From Lacinutrix sp. 5H-3-7-4 (GTDB taxonomy: Bacteria > Bacteroidota > Bacteroidia > Flavobacteriales > Flavobacteriaceae), in the NCBI RefSeq assembly GCF_000211855.2, contig NC_015638.1:434001-498000 (forward strand): a stretch of DNA of 64,000 nt. Direction: 5' to 3'. Under the pieces are notes generated by a model. It ran no database searches. It was given only the letters and a program-made list of their open reading frames with translations, and was not told where the DNA came from. The stretch's first letter is position 1; each line of letters opens with the position of its first letter. Shown in pieces: positions 1-8,672 of this stretch. A program made the position numbers and the translations under genes.

Positions 1-104
1 AAACCATAACCTGGTTCTAATGGTCTGAATTCGAACTTACCTTCAAAATCAGTAGAATCAATCATGATTACTTTATCAGGCTTCTGAAAATTAAATACTG
101 CCAT
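1..104 (-). CDS. rpoA: RNA polymerase alpha subunit, N-terminal fragment
   Basis: The ATG at 104 opens a reading frame that runs off the left edge of the window. The 34 visible residues begin [16 protein letters not shown] and continue into [11 protein letters not shown], the typical Bacteroidota RpoA start, with the FxxxPLExGyG segment of the assembly domain. RpoA dimerises to seed core RNA polymerase assembly. It lies 98 bases downstream of rpsD on the same strand, the usual alpha-operon position. Only the beginning is present, so nothing can be said of the C-terminal domain. Confidence 0.93.
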   Translation of the reverse strand, partial: MAVFNFQKPDKVIMIDSTDFEGKFEFRPLEPGYG

Positions 105-202
105 ATTGTTGTTCTTCGTTTTAATTGTTATTTAGTTGCGCGATTTAAAAGTTTGAAGAAGGCTAATAAATCCTTTGGCTAAATACCAATGTGATTAATA
201 TA

Positions 203-808
203 TTATTTAGAGTATAATTCTACGATGAATTGCTCGTTGATGTTTTCTGGAATTTGAATTCTAGCAGGCACAGATACATAAGTTCCTTGCTTTGTTTCTG
301 TGTTCCAAGTAATCCACTCAAATACATTACTTGAGTTAGATAATGACCTTTCAATAGCTTCAAGAGATTTAGATTTTTCTCTTACTGCTACAACATCACC
401 AGCTTTTAATTGGTAAGAAGGTACGTTTACCAACTCACCATTTACTGTAATATGTCTATGTGATACTAATTGTCTAGCTGCGCTTCTTGTAGGAGCGATT
501 CCCATTCTAAATACAACGTTGTCTAATCTAGACTCACATAGTTGTAATAAAACTTCACCTGTAATTCCTGGTGCTGCTGTAGCTCTTTTAAACATATTTC
601 TGAATTGCTTTTCTAATATACCATAAGTATATTTAGCTTTTTGCTTTTCCATTAACTGGATTGCATATTCAGATTTTTTTCCACGACGACGGTTATTTCC
701 GTGTTGTCCTGGTGGGTAATTTCTTTTTTCGAAAGCTTTATCATCTCCGAATATAGCTTCGCCAAATTTACGAGCTATTTTAGTTTTAGGACCAGTATAT
801 CTTGCCAT
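203..808 (-). CDS. rpsD: 30S ribosomal protein S4 (uS4)
   Basis: A 201-residue protein of normal uS4 length for this phylum. The N-terminal part ([17 protein letters not shown]) has no zinc cysteines. The S4 RNA-binding domain follows at about residues 92-155 ([25 protein letters not shown]). S4 is a primary 16S rRNA binder that starts assembly of the 30S body. The gene lies between rpsK and rpoA. A long 172-base gap precedes it and holds an intrinsic-terminator-like hairpin, so this gene may be transcribed and controlled separately from the upstream ribosomal genes. S4 represses its own operon in other bacteria; here that is inference. Confidence 0.97.
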   Translation of the reverse strand: MARYTGPKTKIARKFGEAIFGDDKAFEKRNYPPGQHGNNRRRGKKSEYAIQLMEKQKAKYTYGILEKQFRNMFKRATAAPGITGEVLLQLCESRLDNVVFRMGIAPTRSAARQLVSHRHITVNGELVNVPSYQLKAGDVVAVREKSKSLEAIERSLSNSSNVFEWITWNTETKQGTYVSVPARIQIPENINEQFIVELYSK

Positions 809-910
809 TTTAAATTGTTTTTTTGAGAGTGATTGTGAATTAAGGTCTAAATCTTATCCTTCGACAATCGTAGTTCCCTCATTAATACTTGATTATTATT
901 TTTCAGTTTG

Positions 911-918
911 CAAATTTA
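911..918 (-). promoter_or_regulatory. candidate -7 box for an rpsD-rpoA transcript
   Basis: On the minus strand this reads TAAATTTG, an exact match to the Bacteroidota -7 consensus TAnnTTTG. It lies 102 bases upstream of the rpsD start, directly after the T-run of the terminator-like hairpin at 922-956. I find no TTTG at the expected -33 distance, so it could be a weak promoter or chance in AT-rich DNA. If active it would give rpsD a leader of about 100 bases. Confidence 0.3.
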
Positions 919-921
919 TAC

Positions 922-956
922 AAAAAAAATAACATCAGCTATGTTATATAGCTGAT
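922..956 (-). terminator. intrinsic-terminator-like hairpin between rpsK and rpsD
   Basis: On the minus strand ATCAGCTAT, a five-base loop and ATAGCTGAT form a nine-base-pair perfect stem (934-956). Four bases later come eight consecutive T (929-922). This is the shape of a rho-independent terminator and sits 25 bases after the rpsK stop. It would end or attenuate transcription coming from the S10-spc block before rpsD-rpoA. It could equally be one arm of an S4-responsive leader. Confidence 0.65.
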
Positions 957-980
957 ATTATTTTTAATAAGTTGTATAAA

Positions 981-1373
981 TTATACTCTTCTACGTTTTG
1001 GAGGACGACATCCATTGTGTGGTAATGGAGTAACATCAATAATTTCTGTTACTTCGATTCCTGCGTTATGGATTGAACGGATAGCAGATTCTCTACCATT
1101 TCCTGGACCTTTAACATAAACTTTTACTTTTTTTAATCCAGCTTCTTTAGCTACTGCAGAAGCATCTTCTGCACATAATTGAGCTGCATAAGGAGTGTTC
1201 TTTTTAGAACCTCTAAATCCCATTTTACCAGCAGAAGACCATGAAATAACGTCTCCTTTTTTGTTTGTTAATGAGATAATGATGTTGTTGAAAGATGCTG
1301 TAATGTGCGCTTCTCCAACTGACTCAACTATAACTTTACGTTTTTTAGTTGATTTTGTATTTGTCTTTGCCAT
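981..1373 (-). CDS. rpsK: 30S ribosomal protein S11 (uS11)
   Basis: A 130-residue protein with a lysine-rich N-terminus ([14 protein letters not shown]) and the conserved core [26 protein letters not shown], then the C-terminal [18 protein letters not shown] signature. S11 forms part of the 30S platform with S6, S18 and S7, lining the mRNA exit. It follows rpsM after 114 bases and is the last gene before the terminator-like hairpin that separates it from rpsD. Length and sequence are ordinary for the family. Confidence 0.97.
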   Translation of the reverse strand: MAKTNTKSTKKRKVIVESVGEAHITASFNNIIISLTNKKGDVISWSSAGKMGFRGSKKNTPYAAQLCAEDASAVAKEAGLKKVKVYVKGPGNGRESAIRSIHNAGIEVTEIIDVTPLPHNGCRPPKRRRV

Positions 1374-1487
1374 ATTTCTATAGTTCTAAGTAATTAGTGT
1401 ATAGTCGCTAGAATCCTAAACTATTATCATTTCAAACAGATTCTTTCCAACGTCTAAATACTAAAGACTAAATAAATAAATTATTTT

Positions 1488-1859
1488 TTAGCTTGCCTTC
1501 TTTTTGTTAGCAACCGTTTTTCTTCTACCTTTTCTAGTTCTAGAGTTGTTTTTAGTACGTTGACCTCTTAAAGGTAAACCAGCTCTATGACGTATACCTC
1601 TGTAACATCCAATATCCATTAATCGCTTAATGTTTAATTGTGTTTCAGAACGTAATTCACCTTCAATTGTAAAAGTTCCAACAGTCTCACGGATTGCTCC
1701 AATTTGATCATCTGTCCAATCTTGTACTTTGATGCTTTCGTCTACTTTAGCCGTTGCTAAAATCTCTTGTGCTCTACTTCTACCTACTCCGTAGATATAA
1801 GTTAATGCAATAACTCCTCTTTTGTTTTTTGGTATGTCTACACCTGCAATTCTTGCCAT
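1488..1859 (-). CDS. rpsM: 30S ribosomal protein S13 (uS13)
   Basis: A 123-residue protein starting [15 protein letters not shown], with the helix-two-turns-helix segment ([17 protein letters not shown]) and the basic C-terminal tail ([23 protein letters not shown]) that reaches the tRNA sites. S13 sits in the 30S head and bridges to the large subunit. It starts two bases after the rpmJ stop, so the two are probably translationally coupled. First gene of the alpha-operon block. Confidence 0.97.
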   Translation of the reverse strand: MARIAGVDIPKNKRGVIALTYIYGVGRSRAQEILATAKVDESIKVQDWTDDQIGAIRETVGTFTIEGELRSETQLNIKRLMDIGCYRGIRHRAGLPLRGQRTKNNSRTRKGRRKTVANKKKAS

Positions 1860-1861
1860 AA

Positions 1862-1978
1862 TTACCCTTGTCTTTGTTTGAATCTAGGATTCTTTTTGTT
1901 AATGACGTAAAGTCTGCCTTTTCTGCGCACGATTTTGCAATCTGCACTTCTTTTTTTAACTGATGCTCTTACTTTCAT
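1862..1978 (-). CDS. rpmJ: 50S ribosomal protein L36 (bL36), zinc-free type
   Basis: A 38-residue protein too short for most gene callers. It begins [21 protein letters not shown] and ends [10 protein letters not shown]36 is the smallest large-subunit protein, buried in 23S rRNA. The classical zinc ribbon (three Cys and one His) is missing: only Cys14 remains, the other positions being Ser, Asn and Phe. It is therefore the zinc-independent C-minus form common in this phylum. It sits between infA (5 bases) and rpsM (2 bases), the standard order. Confidence 0.95.
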   Translation of the reverse strand: MKVRASVKKRSADCKIVRRKGRLYVINKKNPRFKQRQG

Positions 1979-1983
1979 CTCTG

Positions 1984-2199
1984 TTAGTATCTATAAGTTA
2001 TTCGAGCCTTAGTTAAATCATAAGGACTCATTTCTAATTTTACTTTATCTCCTGGTAGTAACTTAATGTAATGCATACGCATTTTACCAGATATGTGTGC
2101 TGTCACAATGTGACCATTTTCTAGTTCTACACGAAACATAGCATTTGATAATGCTTCTATAATTGTTCCGTCTTGTTCTATTGCTGCTTGTTTTGCCAT
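1984..2199 (-). CDS. infA: translation initiation factor IF-1
   Basis: A 71-residue single S1/OB-fold protein: [29 protein letters not shown], then [37 protein letters not shown], the full family pattern. IF-1 occupies the 30S A site during initiation and works with IF-2 and IF-3. It lies between secY (64 bases upstream) and rpmJ (5 bases downstream), the usual place at the spc/alpha junction. Confidence 0.97.
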   Translation of the reverse strand: MAKQAAIEQDGTIIEALSNAMFRVELENGHIVTAHISGKMRMHYIKLLPGDKVKLEMSPYDLTKARITYRY

Positions 2200-2263
2200 A
2201 TATATTTTTTTTTAGAAACAGTAGTACAAATACCTTGCCTAACTTATTTTCTAAAGTTTTACA

Positions 2264-3616
2264 TTAAGCTACTGCTTTTCTATTTTTACCAGTTTTCATC
2301 AAGCCATCATAGTGTCTATTTAACAAGTAAGAATTTACTTGTTGCATAGTATCAATTGCAACTCCAACCATAATAAGTAATGATGTACCACCGAAAAATA
2401 ATGCCCATCCAGATTGTACTCCCATTAATTTAAACACAAATGCTGGAAAAACAGCTATTAATGCTAAAAATATTGAACCTGGTAATGTAATTTGAGACAT
2501 TATTTTATCTAGATATTCTGAAGTTTCAGATCCTGGTCTAATTCCAGGAATAAAACCTCCACTACGTTTAAGATCGTCTGCCATTTTATTTGTTGGTACT
2601 GTAATAGCAGTATAAAAATAAGTAAATATTATAATTAATAAACCAAATACTATATTGTACCATAAACCAAACATATCTGAGAAATTAGCTTGCATCCAAA
2701 GTCCTGCTGAAGTATCTTTTAATAAAGATGAACCTCCAATTAATCCAGGAACAAACATAATTGCTTGAGCAAATATAATAGGCATAACTCCAGAAGCATT
2801 AAGCTTTAAAGGAATAAATTGTCTTGCTCCACCAAAAACATTTTTTTCGTATCCACCTGTAGCTGATCTTCTAGCATATTGTACTGCTATTTTTCTAACA
2901 GCCATAACTAACAGAATAGATGCTGCAATAATTGCAAACCAAATTACGATTTCAAATAAAATCATCATTACATTATTTCCTGTATCCAATCTAGATACAG
3001 CATTTTGTAAAAATGATTTAGGCAATGTAGCTATAATACCTACCATAATTAATAATGATATACCATTACCAATACCTTTATCTGTAATCTTTTCTCCTAA
3101 CCACATTGCAAAAATACAACCAGTTACTAAAATCACTATTGATGAGAAATAGAAAACGCCACCTTGACCTAGTAAAAATGCTGAATCAGGAATACCAAAC
3201 ATTGGACCTAAACTTGCCAAATAACCTGGTGCTTGAACTAAACAAATAGCAATAGTTAACCAACGAGTTATTTGAGTAATTTTCTTTTGCCCGCTTGCTC
3301 CTTCTTTTTGTAATTTTTGTAAGTAAGGAATTGCAATACCCATTAATTGTACAACAATTGATGCAGATATGTATGGCATAATACCTAATGCAAAAACTGA
3401 TGCATTAGCAAATGCTCCACCAGTAAATGCATTTAAAACACCTAAGATACCTTGACCTGTTGCATCTTGTAAGTTAGCTAACTGAGTAGCATCTATACCT
3501 GGTAATACAACTTGTGCTCCAAAACGATAAACTAATAATAAACCTAATGTAAATATGATTCGGTTTCTTAGTTCCTCTATTTTCCAAACATTTTTTAACG
3601 TTTCTATAAATTTCAT
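2264..3616 (-). CDS. secY: preprotein translocase subunit SecY
   Basis: A 450-residue inner-membrane protein with ten predicted membrane segments. Its N-terminus is KFIETLKNVWKIEELRNRIIFTLGLLLVYRFG. The plug region follows (GILGVLNAFTGGAF), and the cytosolic loop before TM10 contains the conserved RPG (GFIPGIRPGSETSEYL). SecY forms the protein-conducting channel with SecE and SecG, and SecA drives export through it. It starts 15 bases after the rplO stop, so it is co-expressed with ribosomal proteins as in most bacteria. No oddities seen. Confidence 0.97.
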   Translation of the reverse strand: MKFIETLKNVWKIEELRNRIIFTLGLLLVYRFGAQVVLPGIDATQLANLQDATGQGILGVLNAFTGGAFANASVFALGIMPYISASIVVQLMGIAIPYLQKLQKEGASGQKKITQITRWLTIAICLVQAPGYLASLGPMFGIPDSAFLLGQGGVFYFSSIVILVTGCIFAMWLGEKITDKGIGNGISLLIMVGIIATLPKSFLQNAVSRLDTGNNVMMILFEIVIWFAIIAASILLVMAVRKIAVQYARRSATGGYEKNVFGGARQFIPLKLNASGVMPIIFAQAIMFVPGLIGGSSLLKDTSAGLWMQANFSDMFGLWYNIVFGLLIIIFTYFYTAITVPTNKMADDLKRSGGFIPGIRPGSETSEYLDKIMSQITLPGSIFLALIAVFPAFVFKLMGVQSGWALFFGGTSLLIMVGVAIDTMQQVNSYLLNRHYDGLMKTGKNRKAVA

Positions 3617-3631
3617 ATTCTTTAGTTGGTC

Positions 3632-4084
3632 TTATAAAGTTGCTGCTTCTCCTCCTGCTGCTTCGATAGCGGCTTTTGCAGTAGCAGTAAATTTATGTGC
3701 AGTTACATTTAATTTTGCTTTTAACTCTCCTCTTCCTAAGATTTTAACTAGTTCATTTTTACCAGCTAAACCTAAAGAAACGATAGTTTCTAAATCTAAT
3801 GTATCTTTAATTTTATTATCATCAACTAATTGCTGTATAGTATCCAAGTTAATGCCTTGGTGCTCTTTACGGTTGATGTTTGTAAAACCAAATTTAGGTA
3901 CACGTCTTTGAAGAGGCATTTGTCCACCTTCAAAACCAACTTTTTTAGAATATCCTGAACGAGATTTAGCTCCTTTGTGACCACGAGTTGCAGTACCACC
4001 TTTTCCAGAACCTTGTCCACGTCCAATTCTTTTTCCTTGATTTTTTACTGAACCTTCTGCAGGTTTTAAATTACTTAAATTCAT
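3632..4084 (-). CDS. rplO: 50S ribosomal protein L15 (uL15)
   Basis: A 150-residue protein beginning MNLSNLKPAEGSVKNQGKRIGRGQGSG. The long Gly/Lys/Arg-rich extension (RGHKGAKSRSGYSKKVGFEGGQMPLQRRVPKFGF) threads into 23S rRNA and a globular C-terminal domain follows. L15 is a late-assembling large-subunit protein. It lies between rpmD (14 bases) and secY (15 bases). Ordinary length. Confidence 0.97.
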   Translation of the reverse strand: MNLSNLKPAEGSVKNQGKRIGRGQGSGKGGTATRGHKGAKSRSGYSKKVGFEGGQMPLQRRVPKFGFTNINRKEHQGINLDTIQQLVDDNKIKDTLDLETIVSLGLAGKNELVKILGRGELKAKLNVTAHKFTATAKAAIEAAGGEAATL

Positions 4085-4098
4085 TTTTCAGTATGTTG

Positions 4099-4281
4099 TT
4101 ATTTAGTTTCTTCTACAGAAACTAAGTGATTAACTTTTCTAATCATTCCTAATATATTAGGAGTGTCTTCGTGCTCAATAGTTTGACCAACCTTTTTTAA
4201 TCCTAAAGCTAATAATGTTAACTTTTGTCTTTTTGTACGGTTGATTGCGCTCTTAACTTTTGTTACTTTTATTTTTGCCAT
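4099..4281 (-). CDS. rpmD: 50S ribosomal protein L30 (uL30)
   Basis: A 60-residue protein: MAKIKVTKVKSAINRTKRQKLTLLALGLKKVGQTIEHEDTP, then ILGMIRKVNHLVSVEE. The order of strand, helix and GL(K/R)K(V/I) turn is that of bacterial L30, which is absent from some lineages but kept here. It sits between rpsE (11 bases) and rplO (14 bases) in the spc block. Confidence 0.97.
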   Translation of the reverse strand: MAKIKVTKVKSAINRTKRQKLTLLALGLKKVGQTIEHEDTPNILGMIRKVNHLVSVEETK

Positions 4282-4292
4282 TTCTGTAAATA

Positions 4293-4817
4293 TTAACCGT
4301 TAAAAACTTTCTCTAATGAAATTCCTCTCTCACGAGCAATAGCTTCTGCACTTCTTAATTGCAATAATGCATCAAAAGTTGCTTTAACTACGTTATGTGG
4401 GTTTGATGATCCTTGAGATTTAGATAATACATCATGTACTCCTACTGCTTCTAAAACTGTTCTTACAGCTCCACCAGCAATTACTCCTGTACCAGGAGCT
4501 GCAGGAATGATGTTTACTCTTGCTCCACCAAATTTACCTTTTTGTTCGTGTGGTAAAGTTCCTTTAATGATAGGAATACGAACTAAGTTCTTTTTAGCAT
4601 CTTCAATAGCTTTTGCAATTGCACTAGCTACATCTTTAGATTTTCCTAAACCGTGTCCTACTACACCTGCTTCATCACCAACCACTACGATTGCTGAAAA
4701 ACCAAATGCTCTACCACCTTTTGTTACTTTAGTAACTCTTTGTACACCAACTAAACGATCTTTAAGATCTAATCCACTTGGTTTTACTAACTCTGCGCTT
4801 TTGTATTTTTGATACAT
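4293..4817 (-). CDS. rpsE: 30S ribosomal protein S5 (uS5)
   Basis: A 174-residue protein. The double-stranded-RNA-binding N-domain is at about residues 17-80 ([25 protein letters not shown], then [19 protein letters not shown]). The C-terminal domain carries the conserved [21 protein letters not shown] and [19 protein letters not shown] segments. S5 helps hold decoding fidelity at the S4-S5 interface and contributes to mRNA unwinding. It starts 6 bases after rplR. Confidence 0.97.
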   Translation of the reverse strand: MYQKYKSAELVKPSGLDLKDRLVGVQRVTKVTKGGRAFGFSAIVVVGDEAGVVGHGLGKSKDVASAIAKAIEDAKKNLVRIPIIKGTLPHEQKGKFGGARVNIIPAAPGTGVIAGGAVRTVLEAVGVHDVLSKSQGSSNPHNVVKATFDALLQLRSAEAIARERGISLEKVFNG

Positions 4818-4823
4818 AATTTC

Positions 4824-5180
4824 TTAGAATTTAAGTCCTGCTTCTCTAGCTCCTTCAGCTAATGATTTTACTCTACCATGATATAAATATCCACCTCTAT
4901 CAAAAGAAATAGTATCTATTCCAGCTTTAATTGCTTTTTCGGCAACTGACTTACCTACTAATGTAGCTACTTCACTTTTATTACCTTTTGCAGAACTAAT
5001 GTCTTTATCTCTAGAAGAAGCTGCTACTAAAGTTTTACCAGTAACATCATCAACAATTTGAGCATAAATTTCTTTATTACTTCTATAAACAGCTAATCGC
5101 GGTCTTGCTCCTGTACCAGAAACAACCTTACGGATTCTGCTTTTTATTCTTAGTCTTCTTTCGTTTTTTGTTAACGCCAT
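4824..5180 (-). CDS. rplR: 50S ribosomal protein L18 (uL18)
   Basis: A 118-residue protein: basic N-terminus ([20 protein letters not shown]), then [20 protein letters not shown] and the C-terminal [26 protein letters not shown] signature. L18 binds 5S rRNA with L5 and helps dock it on the large subunit. It is followed by rpsE and preceded by rplF with a 10-base gap. Confidence 0.97.
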   Translation of the reverse strand: MALTKNERRLRIKSRIRKVVSGTGARPRLAVYRSNKEIYAQIVDDVTGKTLVAASSRDKDISSAKGNKSEVATLVGKSVAEKAIKAGIDTISFDRGGYLYHGRVKSLAEGAREAGLKF

Positions 5181-5190
5181 AACTTAATTA

Positions 5191-5733
5191 TTATGCTGAT
5201 TTACCAGCTTTTCTTCTTAGTATTTCACCTACAAACTTGATACCTTTTCCTTTGTAAGGTTCTGGTTTTCTAAATCCACGAATTTTCGCAGCTACTTGTC
5301 CAACTAATTGTTTGTCATGTGATGTTAACTTAATGATTGGATTTTTACCTTTATCTGAAACCGTTTCCACTTTCACTTCTGGTGCAATACTCATAACAAT
5401 GTTATGAGAAAAACCTAAAGCTAACTCTAATTTGTTACCTTGGTTACTTGCTCTATATCCTACTCCTACTAGCTCAAGCTCTTTAGTCCATCCTTTAGAT
5501 ACACCTTCAATCATATTGCTTACAAGTGATCTGTATAAACCGTGCTTTGCTTTACTTTCTTTATTATCTGAAGGACGAGAAACTATTACATTTCCTTCTT
5601 CAACTTTTACATCTACAGTGTCAAAAGGTTGAGTTAATTCTCCTAATTTCCCTTTTGCTGTGATTACGTTATCTTTTACTTCTACAGTAACTCCTTCTGG
5701 AATTGCCACTGGATTATTTCCTATTCTTGACAT
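5191..5733 (-). CDS. rplF: 50S ribosomal protein L6 (uL6)
   Basis: A 180-residue protein made of two repeated alpha/beta domains. It begins MSRIGNNPVAIPEGVTV and its second domain ends with the conserved IRGFRKPEPYKGKGIKF and GEILRRKAGKSA. L6 sits near the factor-binding stalk base by the sarcin-ricin loop. A 19-base gap separates it from rpsH. Normal length. Confidence 0.97.
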   Translation of the reverse strand: MSRIGNNPVAIPEGVTVEVKDNVITAKGKLGELTQPFDTVDVKVEEGNVIVSRPSDNKESKAKHGLYRSLVSNMIEGVSKGWTKELELVGVGYRASNQGNKLELALGFSHNIVMSIAPEVKVETVSDKGKNPIIKLTSHDKQLVGQVAAKIRGFRKPEPYKGKGIKFVGEILRRKAGKSA

Positions 5734-5752
5734 CTCTTTCTTGTTTTATAGA

Positions 5753-6151
5753 TTAGTAAACGTAACATAAAACTTCACCACCAACATTCTCACGTTGAGC
5801 TTGCTTACCAGTCATTACTCCATGTGAAGTAGAAACGATAGCTATACCCAAACCGTTTAAGATTCTTGGTAATTCTGTTGAACTAGAGTATTTACGTAAA
5901 CCAGGTTTACTGATTCGTTGTAATTTTCTAATTACTGGTTCTTTTGTTTCTTTATTGTACTTAAGGGCAATTTTAATTGTTCCCTGTACAGAAGAATCAT
6001 CGAATTTATAACTTAAAATATATCCTTGATCGAATAATATTTTTGTTATATCCTTTTTTAAATTTGATGCAGGTATTTCAACTACTCTGTGATTAGCACG
6101 CACTGCGTTTCTAATTCTAGTAAGAAAATCTGCAATTGGATCTGTATACAT
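5753..6151 (-). CDS. rpsH: 30S ribosomal protein S8 (uS8)
   Basis: A 132-residue protein: [35 protein letters not shown] at the N-terminus. The C-terminal RNA-binding part holds the S8 signature ([22 protein letters not shown]) and ends [10 protein letters not shown]8 binds helix 21 of 16S rRNA and in E. coli represses the spc operon. A small hairpin lies just upstream at 6172-6193, which could be a control site here, though that is unproven. Confidence 0.97.
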   Translation of the reverse strand: MYTDPIADFLTRIRNAVRANHRVVEIPASNLKKDITKILFDQGYILSYKFDDSSVQGTIKIALKYNKETKEPVIRKLQRISKPGLRKYSSSTELPRILNGLGIAIVSTSHGVMTGKQAQRENVGGEVLCYVY

Positions 6152-6171
6152 ATGTATTAATTTGCGGACTT

Positions 6172-6193
6172 GGTTTTCACACTATTGTGAACC
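6172..6193 (-). promoter_or_regulatory. hairpin in the rpsN-rpsH gap
   Basis: On the minus strand TTCACA, loop ATAG, TGTGAA forms a six-base-pair stem. It is extended by GG/CC pairs around a two-base bulge and perhaps by an outer TTGG/CCAA helix. It fills most of the 59-base gap, one of the longer gaps inside the spc block. No T-run follows, so it is not a terminator. It might be a protein-binding or processing site; no function is shown. Confidence 0.3.
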
Positions 6194-6210
6194 TTAGACC
6201 AATTTATAAT

Positions 6211-6480
6211 TTACCAACTTGCTTTTTTAACACCAGGTATTAAACCTTGGTTAGCCATTTCTCTAAACATAACACGAGAAATTCCAAATGTACGCATGTA
6301 ACCTTTTGGTCTTCCTGTTAATTTACATCTATTGTGCTGACGAATTGGAGAGGCATTTTTTGGTAACTTTTGTAATGCTTCATAATCTCCAGCTTCTTTT
6401 AAAGCCTTACGTTTTTCAGCATATTTAGCTACTGTTTTAGCTCTTTTCACCTCGCGGGCTTTCATTGATTCTTTAGCCAT
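6211..6480 (-). CDS. rpsN: 30S ribosomal protein S14 (uS14), long zinc-free form
   Basis: An 89-residue protein of the long S14 type. The basic N-terminal half ([31 protein letters not shown]) is followed by the conserved [26 protein letters not shown] block. The CxxC pairs of the short zinc-binding form are absent (a single Cys), so this is the C-minus version. S14 assembles late into the 30S head near S3 and S10. It begins 3 bases after the rplE stop. Confidence 0.96.
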   Translation of the reverse strand: MAKESMKAREVKRAKTVAKYAEKRKALKEAGDYEALQKLPKNASPIRQHNRCKLTGRPKGYMRTFGISRVMFREMANQGLIPGVKKASW

Positions 6481-6483
6481 AAC

Positions 6484-7035
6484 TTAGTTTTTTTGAAAAG
6501 GTAATCCTAATTCAGTTAATAATGATTTTGCTTCTTTATCTGTTTCAGCAGAAGTTACAAATGTAATATCCATTCCTGAAATTTTATTGATTTTATCAAT
6601 ATCTATTTCTGGAAAGATAATTTGCTCAGTAATTCCTAAATTGTAATTACCTCTTCCATCAAAACCTTTAGCTTTAATACCACTGAAGTCTCTAACACGT
6701 GGTAATGCTGAAGTTACTAAACGGTCTAAAAATTCGTACATTCTTTCTCCTCTTAACGTAACCATTGCTCCAATTGGCATTCCTTTACGTAATTTGAAAG
6801 TTGCAACATCTTTTTTAGATAACGTTGCTATAGCTTTTTGTCCAGTTATAGTTGTTAATTCGTCTACTGCGTAGTCTACTAACTTTTTATCTGCAACTGC
6901 AGCACCAACACCTCTAGATACAACGATCTTTTTAAGTTTAGGTACTTGCATTACATTACTGTAACCAAATTCTTCTGTAAGAGCTGCAATTACTCTGCTT
7001 TTATACTCTTCTTTAAGTCTAGGTGAATATGCCAT
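6484..7035 (-). CDS. rplE: 50S ribosomal protein L5 (uL5)
   Basis: A 183-residue protein with [42 protein letters not shown] at the N-terminus, the [26 protein letters not shown] centre, and the C-terminal [28 protein letters not shown]5 binds 5S rRNA and contacts P-site tRNA and S13. It starts 2 bases after rplX, within the tight spc cluster. Confidence 0.97.
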   Translation of the reverse strand: MAYSPRLKEEYKSRVIAALTEEFGYSNVMQVPKLKKIVVSRGVGAAVADKKLVDYAVDELTTITGQKAIATLSKKDVATFKLRKGMPIGAMVTLRGERMYEFLDRLVTSALPRVRDFSGIKAKGFDGRGNYNLGITEQIIFPEIDIDKINKISGMDITFVTSAETDKEAKSLLTELGLPFQKN

Positions 7036-7037
7036 AA

Positions 7038-7349
7038 CTATATTACTTCGTTTGATTTTTTTGAAAATCTTACTTTCTTTCCATCTTCCATTCTATATCC
7101 AACTCTTGTTGTTTCTCCTTTAGAAGTTAACAATGATAAATTTGATATTTGAATTGGAGCTTCTTTCTCTACGATTCCTCCTTGTGGGCTTTGTGCACTT
7201 GGTTTAGTATGTTTCTTAACCATGTTTACACCCTCAACGATCGCTTTGTTCTTACCAGATAATACTTTTTGTACTTTCCCTTCAGATCCTTTGTGATCTC
7301 CAGCAATTACTTTTACAGTATCTCCAGATTTTATTTTAAGCTTTGTCAT
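7038..7349 (-). CDS. rplX: 50S ribosomal protein L24 (uL24)
   Basis: A 103-residue protein. A KOW motif lies near the N-terminus ([26 protein letters not shown]), then [29 protein letters not shown] and a C-terminal [19 protein letters not shown]24 is an early 50S assembly initiator near the exit tunnel. A 37-base gap separates it from rplN, and it runs nearly directly into rplE. Confidence 0.97.
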   Translation of the reverse strand: MTKLKIKSGDTVKVIAGDHKGSEGKVQKVLSGKNKAIVEGVNMVKKHTKPSAQSPQGGIVEKEAPIQISNLSLLTSKGETTRVGYRMEDGKKVRFSKKSNEVI

Positions 7350-7386
7350 CTTATTGTTTTTTTTACAATGGAGTAAACCTCCTTTG

Positions 7387-7755
7387 TTATAGCACTTCTG
7401 GTGCTAATGATACAATTTTCATGAATTGTTTATCACGAAGTTCTCTCGCAACCGGTCCAAAAACACGTGTTCCTCTCATTTCTCCTGTTGGATTTAAAAG
7501 TACACATGCGTTATCATCAAATCTTATATAAGATCCATCTGGACGTCTTACTTCTTTTTTAGTACGAACAACAACTGCGGTAGAAACTGCTTTTTTCTTA
7601 ATGTTTCCATTAGGAGTTGCATCTTTAACAGAAACAACAACTTTATCTCCTACAGAAGCGTATCTTCTTTTAGTTCCTCCTAATACACGGATAACTAAAA
7701 CTTCCTTTGCACCAGTATTATCTGCTACTTTTATTCTTGATTCTTGTTGTACCAT
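7387..7755 (-). CDS. rplN: 50S ribosomal protein L14 (uL14)
   Basis: A 122-residue protein beginning [27 protein letters not shown], with the family core VKKAV-type strand ([17 protein letters not shown]) and the C-terminal [29 protein letters not shown]14 forms an intersubunit bridge with 16S helix 14. It starts 2 bases after the rpsQ stop. Confidence 0.97.
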   Translation of the reverse strand: MVQQESRIKVADNTGAKEVLVIRVLGGTKRRYASVGDKVVVSVKDATPNGNIKKKAVSTAVVVRTKKEVRRPDGSYIRFDDNACVLLNPTGEMRGTRVFGPVARELRDKQFMKIVSLAPEVL

Positions 7756-7757
7756 AA

Positions 7758-8015
7758 TTACTTCGCTCTTTCAATTATTTCAACTAATCTCCAACATTTT
7801 GATTTAGATAAAGGTCTTGTTTCCATGATCTTTACTGTATCTCCAATGTTACAGTCGTTTGTTTCGTCGTGTGCTACGTATTTTTTCGTTTTTAAAACGA
7901 ATTTTCCGTACATAGGATGTTTAACTTTCTTTACTTCGGCAACAACGATTGATTTCATCATTTTGTTACTAGTAACTACTCCTATACGTTCTTTTCTTAA
8001 GTTTCTTTTTTCCAT
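7758..8015 (-). CDS. rpsQ: 30S ribosomal protein S17 (uS17)
   Basis: An 85-residue OB-fold protein: [46 protein letters not shown], then [35 protein letters not shown]17 is a primary 16S rRNA binder in the 30S body. Gene order rpmC-rpsQ-rplN is standard; it follows rpmC after 12 bases. Confidence 0.97.
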   Translation of the reverse strand: MEKRNLRKERIGVVTSNKMMKSIVVAEVKKVKHPMYGKFVLKTKKYVAHDETNDCNIGDTVKIMETRPLSKSKCWRLVEIIERAK

Positions 8016-8027
8016 CTTTCAGCAGAA

Positions 8028-8219
8028 TTATTGTAATTCTCTTTTAGTTAATTCCGTTGCCAATCTAGCTACATCTCTTCTTACAGATCGTAATTGAATT
8101 GGGTTATCTAAAGGAGATATTGCATGTGCCATTTTTAGGTCTGAATAACTCTTTTTTGTCTCACTAAGTTTCTCTTGTAACTCAGCTACAGATAATTCTT
8201 TAATTTCTGATTGTTTCAT
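8028..8219 (-). CDS. rpmC: 50S ribosomal protein L29 (uL29)
   Basis: A 63-residue two-helix protein: MKQSEIKELSVAELQEKLSETKKSYSDLKMAHAISPLDNPIQLRSVRRDVARLATEL. L29 sits at the tunnel exit with L23 and contributes to the docking site for trigger factor and SRP. It lies between rplP (13 bases) and rpsQ (12 bases). Confidence 0.97.
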   Translation of the reverse strand: MKQSEIKELSVAELQEKLSETKKSYSDLKMAHAISPLDNPIQLRSVRRDVARLATELTKRELQ

Positions 8220-8232
8220 AATATCAAATAAA

Positions 8233-8652
8233 TTATGCTTCGTAATCTCTAGCGATTAAAAACTTAGTTTTTACAGGTAACTTTTGTGCTGCTAAACGTA
8301 ATGCTTCTTTTGCAACGTCTAGAGGTACTCCCCCTATTTCAAAAAGTACTCTACCTGGCTTTACAACTGCTGCCCAATATTCTACGGCACCTTTACCTTT
8401 ACCCATACGTACTTCTAGAGGTTTCTTTGTAATAGGCTTGTCTGGAAATATTTTAATCCAAAGTTGCCCTTCTCTTTTCATGTAACGTGTAGCGGCAATA
8501 CGTGCTGCTTCTATTTGACGCGAAGTTAAAAAGTTCGAGTCTAGTGATTTTATTCCAAAAGTTCCGTTTGAAAGTTGGTGCCCTCTTCCGGCATTTCCTT
8601 TCATACGTCCTTTTTGTTGTTTACGAAATTTTGTTCTTTTAGGCTGTAACAT
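8233..8652 (-). CDS. rplP: 50S ribosomal protein L16 (uL16)
   Basis: A 139-residue protein: [24 protein letters not shown], the conserved central [26 protein letters not shown] and a helical C-terminus ([17 protein letters not shown]). L16 organises the A-site region of the 50S subunit and contacts elbow regions of tRNA. It lies 20 bases after rpsC, in the expected rpsC-rplP-rpmC order. Confidence 0.97.
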   Translation of the reverse strand: MLQPKRTKFRKQQKGRMKGNAGRGHQLSNGTFGIKSLDSNFLTSRQIEAARIAATRYMKREGQLWIKIFPDKPITKKPLEVRMGKGKGAVEYWAAVVKPGRVLFEIGGVPLDVAKEALRLAAQKLPVKTKFLIARDYEA

Positions 8653-8672
8653 TTTTCTTGTTCTTTAAAAAA

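Noticed and set aside
3826-4026. A minus-strand 66-codon frame inside rplO.
   Set aside because: It is a shifted-frame shadow of L15 with no independent support.
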